This document shows, piece after piece, positions 58,488 through 64,000 of a stretch of 64,000 bases of DNA. The position numbers were made by a program, and so were the translations under genes. This DNA comes from an uncultured Muribaculaceae bacterium. Its GTDB lineage: Bacteria > Bacteroidota > Bacteroidia > Bacteroidales > Muribaculaceae. The stretch covers positions 1-64,000 of the forward strand of contig CAJUBC010000004.1 in NCBI GenBank assembly GCA_910584545.1, read 5' to 3'. How positions within the stretch are numbered: the stretch's first letter is position 1; each line of letters starts with the position of its first letter. The notes below the pieces were generated by a model, which saw only the letters and a program-made list of their open reading frames with translations, was not told where the DNA came from and did no database searches.

Positions 58488-59396
58488 TCAGCGACGTCCC
58501 CAAAGGAGTTTGTCGCGGATGATCGACGCGAAGTCACTGTCAGGCCGGCGCAACACGGTGAGCGCGAAGGGCGCGGCCGAGATCACAAGGTCCGGCTCGA
58601 ACGCGACGGTATCCTTCTCTCGAGGGTCGCGGCAACGCAGGGTGAAGAATCGGCCATCAAGGGCGACGCTGCACTCCTCGGCACGGCAGAATATCTGCAT
58701 TTCCACCTTGGAGGAACCTCCCAACACGAGAGGGCGCATGGTGAGCGAATGAGGAGCCACGGGCGAAAGCACCATGCTCCGCATGGAAGGCTCGAGGATA
58801 GGGCCTCCTACGGAAAGGTTGTAGGCGGTGGAACCGGTGGCTGTCGCCACCACGATGCCGTCGCCCATGTAGTCGGCGAGGAATTTCCCGTCGACAAAGG
58901 TACGGGCGGTCACCATGTTGGTGCTCATACTCTTGACCACGGCCACGTCGTTCACAGCGAAAGGCCATGTGGGCACATCGCAGCCGCTCACCCGGAGCAT
59001 CATCCTCGTCTCCACAGAGCCGGAGCCGTCGAGCAGCATCTCGACGAGACGGTCGGTCTCGTCGAGCGAGAAGGTGGAGAGGAACCCGAGGTGGCCGGTG
59101 TTCACACCCACCACCGGCGTGCCGGCGGAGCCTATCCACTGGACCGTGCGCAGGAAGGTGCCGTCACCGCCGATGCTTATAGCCACACGAGCTTCGGGAG
59201 GGAAGTCATCGACCACCTCAACTCCGTCAGGAACCGGAACTCCGAGACCGGCGAGGGAACCCGCCAGCTTGCCATGAATAAAAACATGACTCATCCGCTC
59301 CTCCAGCACGCGGAGGAAACGGCCGAGTCCGCTTACGTCGCCGTTATGACAGCGACTGCCGTAGACGGCAACCGTATCCATTCTCATATCAGACAT
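58488..59396 (-). CDS. nadK: NAD kinase
   Basis: A 302-aa enzyme making NADP from NAD. The diacylglycerol kinase-like nucleotide motif GGDGT at 76-80 (ISIGGDGTFLRTV), VGVNTGHLGFLS, FAVNDVAV (NE/D motif) and DGIVVATATGSTAYNLSVGGPIL are all visible. The length is typical. It overlaps the upstream CBS gene by 8 bases, so they are translated together. Confidence 0.95.
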   Translation of the reverse strand: MSDMRMDTVAVYGSRCHNGDVSGLGRFLRVLEERMSHVFIHGKLAGSLAGLGVPVPDGVEVVDDFPPEARVAISIGGDGTFLRTVQWIGSAGTPVVGVNTGHLGFLSTFSLDETDRLVEMLLDGSGSVETRMMLRVSGCDVPTWPFAVNDVAVVKSMSTNMVTARTFVDGKFLADYMGDGIVVATATGSTAYNLSVGGPILEPSMRSMVLSPVAPHSLTMRPLVLGGSSKVEMQIFCRAEECSVALDGRFFTLRCRDPREKDTVAFEPDLVISAAPFALTVLRRPDSDFASIIRDKLLWGRR

Positions 59397-59892
59397 TCAT
59401 CAGGGCCTGCAGACCGAGCAGGCGTTCCATTGCCACCGAATCAGGCGCGGCCCCGTCGCAATACATGTCGGTGACATCATACCCGTACCGCTCCAGACTA
59501 TTGGCGGCTGCGGTGGCGTCGCCCGCCCTGACGCGCAGCATTACCTCCACCTTGCCGTCGGGTGCCGGGACGCTCAGCAGGTCCACAAGGTGGACATCGG
59601 CATCCTCAACGGCACGCGCCAGCATCGAGGCGCTGTAGTCGGAAGAGGCACACTCCACGGTGACCACAGAGCTGTCGTCACGCGGGGCGATCATCCGTCC
59701 CAGCGCGGTGAGCATCGAGCTCTCGTCGATCACGCCGACAGGCCTCCCCTCTTCCGTCACCCCCAGAACCCTTCCGGGAGACTCCAGCAGGCGCGGAAGT
59801 ACACCGATCAGAGGCATTCCCCCGTCGACTGCCCGCATCGGGACCACTGACGGCAACTTGCCCGACGGCATCATGGCTTCTCTTGCTTTCAT
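59389..59892 (-). CDS. CBS-domain protein upstream of nadK
   Basis: A 167-aa cytoplasmic protein. The first 75 residues carry a CBS pair-like pattern (PLIGVLPRLLESPGRVLGVTEEGRPVGVIDESSMLTALGRMI); the rest (VECASSDYSASMLARAVEDADVHLVDLLSVPAPDGKVEVMLRVRAGDATAAANSLERYGYDV) looks like an ACT-type beta-alpha-beta domain. CBS and ACT domains bind nucleotides or amino acids, so it may sense adenylates or NAD and control NAD kinase. This is inferred from the overlap with nadK. Confidence 0.7.
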   Translation of the reverse strand: MKAREAMMPSGKLPSVVPMRAVDGGMPLIGVLPRLLESPGRVLGVTEEGRPVGVIDESSMLTALGRMIAPRDDSSVVTVECASSDYSASMLARAVEDADVHLVDLLSVPAPDGKVEVMLRVRAGDATAAANSLERYGYDVTDMYCDGAAPDSVAMERLLGLQALMNV

Positions 59893-59927
59893 TTCCCTTT
59901 TTCCTTTCTTTTCTCGTTTCTTTTTCT

Positions 59928-59935
59928 TAAATTTG
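59928..59935 (+). promoter_or_regulatory. Possible -7 element of the pdxJ operon
   Basis: TAAATTTG at 59928-59935 points toward pdxJ, about 150 bases before its ATG. A TTTG partner is not evident. The spacer to 60088 is otherwise AT-rich and featureless. Confidence 0.35.
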
Positions 59936-60088
59936 CACGAAATTGCAAAGATTCCGGAGGAACTTCCGCTTTAAAATCAGGAATCACCTTTATTTTGAAA
60001 CAAAGAAGAACCGGTGTCGTTGCAATCCGACAGACAAAGTTACAAATTTTGTGCCAATTTTTTCACATCCACGCTTAAAAAAGTCATA

Positions 60089-60805
60089 ATGACACGTCTC
60101 AGTGTAAACATAAACAAGGTAGCCACGCTGCGGAACGCACGCGGCGAGAACATCCCGGACGTAGTGAAATTCGCCATCGACTGCGAGCGATTCGGAGCAC
60201 AGGGCATCACCGTGCATCCCCGTCCGGACGAACGCCACATCACACGCAAGGATGTGGCAGACCTGCGCAAGGTTGTCACCACGGAATTCAACATCGAGGG
60301 TTATCCCACAGAAGACTTCATGCGGCTTGTGCTCGCCGCCGGTCCGGAGCAGGTCACGCTTGTTCCCGACGCGCCCGACGCGCTAACCTCCAGCGCGGGA
60401 TGGGACGTGATGGCCAACGCCGGGTTCCTCAGCGCCATCCTCGACAAGCTGAGAAACGCCGGCATCCGCAGCTCCATCTTCGTAGACGCCGACCCGGCGC
60501 AGGTGAGGGAAGCGGCACGCATCGGCGCCGACCGCGTGGAGCTCTATACGAAACCCTACGCCGACAACTACCGCATAAACCGCGAGCAGGCAGTGGAGCC
60601 TTTCGTCAAGGCTTCGGAAGAGGCAAAGCGTCTCGGCATCGGCCTCAACGCCGGCCATGACCTCAACCTCGGGAACCTCGCCTTCTTCTACCGCAGCCTT
60701 CCGCAGCTCAACGAAGTCAGCATCGGCCATGCCATCATCTCCGACGCACTGTACCTCGGCATAGAGAAAACAATCCACGAATATCTCGGCTGTCTCGCCG
60801 ATTAA
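60089..60805 (+). CDS. pdxJ: Pyridoxine 5'-phosphate synthase
   Basis: A 238-aa TIM-barrel enzyme joining 3-amino-acetonyl phosphate with deoxyxylulose 5-phosphate in vitamin B6 synthesis. TRLSVNINKVATLRNARG, AIDCERFGAQGITVHPRPDERHITRKDV, EQVTLVPDAPDALTSSAGWD, DRVELYTKPYADNY and GIGLNAGHDLNLGNLAFFYRSLPQLNEVSIGHAIISDALYLG are the family motifs. ATG 60089 gives the usual length; the upstream frame (25 residues) is excluded. It leads exbB by 13 bases. Confidence 0.95.
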   Translation: MTRLSVNINKVATLRNARGENIPDVVKFAIDCERFGAQGITVHPRPDERHITRKDVADLRKVVTTEFNIEGYPTEDFMRLVLAAGPEQVTLVPDAPDALTSSAGWDVMANAGFLSAILDKLRNAGIRSSIFVDADPAQVREAARIGADRVELYTKPYADNYRINREQAVEPFVKASEEAKRLGIGLNAGHDLNLGNLAFFYRSLPQLNEVSIGHAIISDALYLGIEKTIHEYLGCLAD

Positions 60806-60818
60806 CACCCTTTCCGCT

Positions 60819-61451
60819 ATGAACACTTCCAACACCCTGTCTTTCTGGTCGCTCGTAATGGACGGCGGCTATATCATGATTCCGATCGCAATCCTGCTGA
60901 TCGTGGTCATCTACGTGTTCACCGAACGCTGCATCGCCATCTCGCGGGCCGCGCGGGAGGACTCCACATTCATGAACCGCATCCGCGAGTACATCCATGA
61001 AGGGGACATCGAGAGCGCCCACAACCTCTGCCGCAAGACCAACACACCCTACGCGCGTCTGATCGACAAGGGACTGTCGCGCATAGGAAGACCCATGAAC
61101 GACGTGCTCGTGGCCATCGAGAACACCGGCAACATCGAGGTAGCCAACCTCGGCAAGGGATTTCCCTGGCTCTCCACCACTGCGGCGGGAGCTCCGATGC
61201 TCGGATTCCTCGGCACGGTGGTGGGAATGATACAGGCCTTCTTCTCCCTGGCAAGCGCCGGAACCTCGGCCGACATCTCCGTACTGGCGAGCGGCATATA
61301 CCAGGCCCTGGTGACCACAGTGGCCGGTCTCGTGGTGGGAATCCTCGCACTCTTCGCCTACAACTACCTGGTGGCGCGGGTGAACCGCGTGATGAATTCA
61401 CTCGAGATGAAGACAATGGAATTCATGGACCTTCTCAACGAGCCGGCATAG
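60819..61451 (+). CDS. exbB: ExbB/TolQ/MotA-family proton channel
   Basis: A 210-aa membrane protein of the TonB or Tol energising complex. Three helices: IMIPIAILLIVVIYVFTERCIAI near the N-terminus, then WLSTTAAGAPMLGFLGTVVGMIQAFF and IYQALVTTVAGLVVGILALFAYNYL. The LGFLGTVVGM and TTVAGLVVG segments are the proton-channel signatures. It forms an operon with ExbD and TonB-like genes. Confidence 0.92.
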   Translation: MNTSNTLSFWSLVMDGGYIMIPIAILLIVVIYVFTERCIAISRAAREDSTFMNRIREYIHEGDIESAHNLCRKTNTPYARLIDKGLSRIGRPMNDVLVAIENTGNIEVANLGKGFPWLSTTAAGAPMLGFLGTVVGMIQAFFSLASAGTSADISVLASGIYQALVTTVAGLVVGILALFAYNYLVARVNRVMNSLEMKTMEFMDLLNEPA

Positions 61452-61475
61452 GCCCGAGACCAGACCGTTCGGATT

Positions 61476-61931
61476 ATGGCATTAAAACGAAATTTCCAGT
61501 CGCTGGACACGTTCTCCATGTCGTCGATGACCGATGTGATCTTCCTTCTGCTCATCTTCTTCATGGTGACGTCCACTATAATATTCCCGGCGGCAATCGA
61601 CGTGAACCTTCCCCAGAGCGCGGAACAGACCTCCGAGAAGCCCGTCACGGAAGTTTACATCGACCGCGACGAGAACCTCTTTCTTGTGACGGACCGCAAC
61701 GATTCAGCCAACATACTGTCGGTACCGAAGCCGATGACCATCGACGCGCTCCGGGCTGAACTGAGCGCCATCCAGGCCGCAGACTCGACGCGCGCCGTGG
61801 CACTCTACGCGGACTCGACCGTTGATTACGGCAAAGTGGTCCGCGTGCTTGACATGGCAGCCCGCTCCAACCTGCGCATGGTACTTGCCACAAAGGCAGT
61901 GTCGCCCGACGAGACACCTTCCGCGAAATGA
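61476..61931 (+). CDS. exbD: ExbD/TolR-family biopolymer transport protein
   Basis: A 151-aa protein with an N-terminal cytoplasmic segment, one helix (SMTDVIFLLLIFFMVTSTIIF) containing the conserved Asp of the proton pathway, and a periplasmic domain (INVNLPQ-like AIDVNLPQSAEQT, then VALYADSTVDYGKVVRVLDMAARSNLRMVLAT). It is a partner of ExbB. The next gene overlaps by ATGA. Confidence 0.9.
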   Translation: MALKRNFQSLDTFSMSSMTDVIFLLLIFFMVTSTIIFPAAIDVNLPQSAEQTSEKPVTEVYIDRDENLFLVTDRNDSANILSVPKPMTIDALRAELSAIQAADSTRAVALYADSTVDYGKVVRVLDMAARSNLRMVLATKAVSPDETPSAK

Positions 61932-62671
61932 GACAGGAACAGAAAGATTCGGCAATAGCTGCCGCCGTGACTTTCGTCGCGGTGCTGTTGTTGCTGCTCA
62001 TGCTATTCGTGTGCGGGATGACTTACGACCGGCGCGAAATGGCCCGCACCTCAACTCCGGAGCTGATGATGCCCGAGGAGGAGGAAATGTTTCTCGAGCC
62101 TGAGATAATACGTGACCTCGGCGAGGAGAAGGCGGAGACAAAGGACGCTCCTGCACGGGCGTTCAAGGGAGAGCCGGACGAGGCCCCGGAAGAGAACAAC
62201 CGGCTCAACGTGCCGGGCAAGAACCCGAAGCAGGCGCCTCCGGTAGAGAAGAAAGTGGCCTCCAGGCGGGAGAATGCCGTGAAGAGCACCGATCCTACCC
62301 TCTCAGACGAGGAGAAGAAGCGTGTGACGTCGAAGGTAGCCAAAGGCTTCAGGAGCCGCAATGGCGTGACGGACGGCGGTAATTCAGTGAACGGTGCCGG
62401 AGGCTCAGGCACCGGCATCAAGGGTATAGCATCGGGCCGCACATTCAAGGGATGTCCGAAACCGGACGTGGCTCTGCGCCACAAGGTGACTGTGACCGTG
62501 AATGTTGTTATCGACTCGGAAGGGCGGGTAATCTCGGCCAAGGCCAAAGGAGGCGCCGACGCATCGATCAGGCGCGCCTGCGAGCAGGCGGCGCGCGGCG
62601 CCCGTTGGAGCGCAAAGGAGGGAGCCCCGGACACCAAGGGAACCATCACCTTCTCGATAACGCCGAGATAA
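61928..62671 (+). CDS. TonB-family energy transducer
   Basis: A 247-aa protein with an N-terminal anchor (AAAVTFVAVLLLLLMLFVCGM), a long charged periplasmic span (residues 40-165, Glu/Lys/Pro-rich), and a C-terminal domain (CPKPDVALRHKVTVTVNVVIDSEGRVISAKAKGGADASIRRACEQAARGARWSAK) with the beta-alpha-beta look of TonB/TolA C-domains. It couples ExbBD to outer-membrane transporters. No SusC partner is in this window. The terminator follows. Confidence 0.82.
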   Translation: MRQEQKDSAIAAAVTFVAVLLLLLMLFVCGMTYDRREMARTSTPELMMPEEEEMFLEPEIIRDLGEEKAETKDAPARAFKGEPDEAPEENNRLNVPGKNPKQAPPVEKKVASRRENAVKSTDPTLSDEEKKRVTSKVAKGFRSRNGVTDGGNSVNGAGGSGTGIKGIASGRTFKGCPKPDVALRHKVTVTVNVVIDSEGRVISAKAKGGADASIRRACEQAARGARWSAKEGAPDTKGTITFSITPR

Positions 62672-62710
62672 CCCCACCGGAAAGGCACTCCATCCTTGAA
62701 TCATCTTTAT

Positions 62711-62750
62711 AAAACAAGCGGACGCCCTTGACGGAGCGTCCGCTTGTTTT
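62711..62750. terminator. Terminator between tonB-like gene and the acyl-CoA transferase gene
   Basis: AAAACAAGCGGACGC (62711-62725) pairs with GCGTCCGCTTGTTTT (62736-62750), a perfect 15-bp stem with a 10-base loop. It serves both convergent genes. Confidence 0.9.
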
Positions 62751-62767
62751 AATATGGGATATGTTGA

Positions 62768-64000
62768 TTACTTGTCGTATTCAGCGAAGTCAACCAGCGA
62801 CATGTCGCCTTTCTCCATGAGGGCCTCGTGGAACGCGAATGCGGCGCGGAGGTCGTGGGGAGTGTGACCGCCGTTCTTGCATGCGATCTTGAGATAGTCC
62901 CACATGAGTTCCTTGTACATCGGGTGTACGCAGTTCTCGATCATGGTCTGGGCGCGCTGTATCGGGTCGAGACCGCGGAGGTCGGCGACACCCTGCTCGG
63001 TAGCGATGATCTTCACGGAGTGCTCGCTGTGGTCCACGTGGGATACCATCGGGACGATTGTCGAGATCTTGCCGCCCTTCTGTATGGATGGACAGGAGAA
63101 GATGGAGAGGTAGGCGTTGCGGCTGAAGTCGGCCGAACCTCCGATACCGTTCATCATCTTGGTGCCGAGTACATGTGTGGAGTTGACATTACCGTAGATG
63201 TCAGCCTCAAGGGCCGTGTTCATGGCGATAAGGCCGAGTCGGCGTACAACCTCGGGGCTGTTGGAGATTTCGCCCGGACGCATGAGCACCTTGTCGCGGA
63301 AGAAGTCGATGTTCTCCATGAAGTGAAGCATCGCGTCATCGCTGAATGTGAGCGAGCAGGTGGATGCGAAGCGGCACTTGCCCTCCTCCATGAGAGCCAT
63401 CACGGCATCCTGGATTACTTCAGTATACATCTCGAAGCGGGGAATCTCGGGATTCTCACCGAGTCCGTAGAGGACGGCGTTTGCCACGTTGCCCACGCCG
63501 GACTGTATCGGGAGGAATTCCTTGGGAATCTCTCCCTTGCGGAGCTGGTCAACGAGGAAGCGGCAGATATTGTCGCCGATTCGCTGTGTAAGCTCGTCGG
63601 GAGCGGTGAAGGGCTTGATGCTCTCCGAAGCGTTGGAGGGAACCACACCCACGATCTTCTTCGGATCAATCTTCAGCACGGTGCTACCGATGCGGTCCGA
63701 GGGCCTGTAGATGGGGATCTCGCGGCGGTTCGGGGGATCAAGCGGAATATAGTTGTCGTGGAATCCGCGGAACGAGTTGTGATAGTAACTCGAATACTCG
63801 ATGATGACCTTCTTGGCCAGATGGGCGATGGTGGGAGCCATGCCGAGGCCGGCGCCGAGGATCACCTCGCCGTTGGGGCTCATTTCGGTGACTTCGATGA
63901 TGGCGACATCGATGTCTCCGTAGAAACCGTAACGCAGGTCCTGAGAAAGATGGCTCAGGTGCGCGTCGAAGTAACTTATGCCGTCAGTGCTGTTGACAAG
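62768..64000 (-). CDS. Acetyl-CoA hydrolase / succinate-CoA transferase family protein (5' end cut by window)
   Basis: The visible part is about 410 residues and stays open to the window edge (upstream frame reads LVNSTDGISYFDAHLSHL...). Conserved blocks include EMSPNGEVILGAGLGMAPTIA, HDNYIPLDPP, PIQSGVGNVANAVLYGL, FASTCSLTFSD, NSTHVLGTKMMNGIGGSADFSRNAYLSIFSCPS and VDHSEHSVKIIATEQGVADLRGLDPIQRAQTMIENCVHP. These fit the ~500-aa Cat1/Ach1-type class I CoA transferases, with a catalytic Glu in the missing or central part. In gut Bacteroidales this makes acetate from acetyl-CoA or shuttles CoA with succinate. The true start is outside the window. Confidence 0.9.
   Translation of the reverse strand, partial: LVNSTDGISYFDAHLSHLSQDLRYGFYGDIDVAIIEVTEMSPNGEVILGAGLGMAPTIAHLAKKVIIEYSSYYHNSFRGFHDNYIPLDPPNRREIPIYRPSDRIGSTVLKIDPKKIVGVVPSNASESIKPFTAPDELTQRIGDNICRFLVDQLRKGEIPKEFLPIQSGVGNVANAVLYGLGENPEIPRFEMYTEVIQDAVMALMEEGKCRFASTCSLTFSDDAMLHFMENIDFFRDKVLMRPGEISNSPEVVRRLGLIAMNTALEADIYGNVNSTHVLGTKMMNGIGGSADFSRNAYLSIFSCPSIQKGGKISTIVPMVSHVDHSEHSVKIIATEQGVADLRGLDPIQRAQTMIENCVHPMYKELMWDYLKIACKNGGHTPHDLRAAFAFHEALMEKGDMSLVDFAEYDK

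Overview
This window is a chromosomal stretch from a member of the Bacteroidales. A gut lineage such as Muribaculaceae is my inference from gene content and moderately GC-rich coding; the sequence does not prove the family. The assignment to Bacteroidota rests on several things visible here. Many genes have the phylum's TTTG-N19/21-TAnnTTTG promoter. There are fimbrillin-type lipoproteins, a class III fructose-bisphosphatase, a RAYT/Y1 transposase with REP-like palindromes, a CcsA/ResB-type cytochrome biogenesis fusion, and secreted proteins ending in sorting-type beta domains.

Layout. 1-7.1 kb is a fimbrial locus: an OmpA/DUF3575 protein, a FimB/DUF5119-like anchor, a fimbrillin, a strong terminator, and a 1001-aa fimbrillin-like tip protein. 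7.3-9.5 kb carries a RAYT transposase gene riddled with in-frame repeats and REP-like palindromes, then an MFS transporter. 9.8-16.1 kb is a compact co-directional cluster (porin, imelysin lipoprotein, di-heme oxidoreductase, CcsA/ResB fusion) that looks like an iron or redox uptake unit with its own haem-attachment factor. 16-29 kb holds a C10 protease, fbp, an FNT channel, tryptophanase (tnaA) with a structured leader, a small basic exported protein, purT, a YeiH-type transporter, a GH13 lipoprotein, tRNA-Pro, and a membrane-bound TPR/HTH regulator split from its lipoprotein head by one in-frame TAA. 29-35 kb has a 1516-aa secreted multi-domain protein and a lipoprotein.

35-44 kb is housekeeping: tRNA-Asp, aroQ, an O-methyltransferase, rbfA, a LolC/E-like permease, an Lrp regulator, a YfhO-family protein, xerD and a PAP2 phosphatase. 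43.9-53.4 kb contains galK-galM, folA with a glycosyltransferase, gyrB (its promoter embedded in the preceding gene's terminator), a PNGase F-like secreted enzyme, and fabF-acpP. 53.7-58.4 kb is an unusual run: an orphan P22-like phage portal gene, then a sigma-54 activator, lptE, a hypothetical protein and secG. 58.5-62.7 kb holds nadK with a CBS-domain partner on the minus strand and pdxJ-exbB-exbD-tonB on the plus strand. The window ends inside an acetyl-CoA hydrolase/transferase gene.

Functionally the segment combines envelope biogenesis (fimbriae, LptE, SecG, lipoprotein release, TonB energisation), host-facing secreted enzymes (C10 protease, PNGase F-like, GH13), anaerobic carbon metabolism (tryptophanase, FNT, acyl-CoA transferase) and iron/haem handling. 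I found no CRISPR array, rRNA or complete prophage. The features most worth following up are the orphan portal gene, the porin-imelysin-DHOR-CcsA cluster, the RAYT gene carrying its own palindromes, the nonsense-split regulator, the tnaA leader, and three families of dispersed intergenic repeats.
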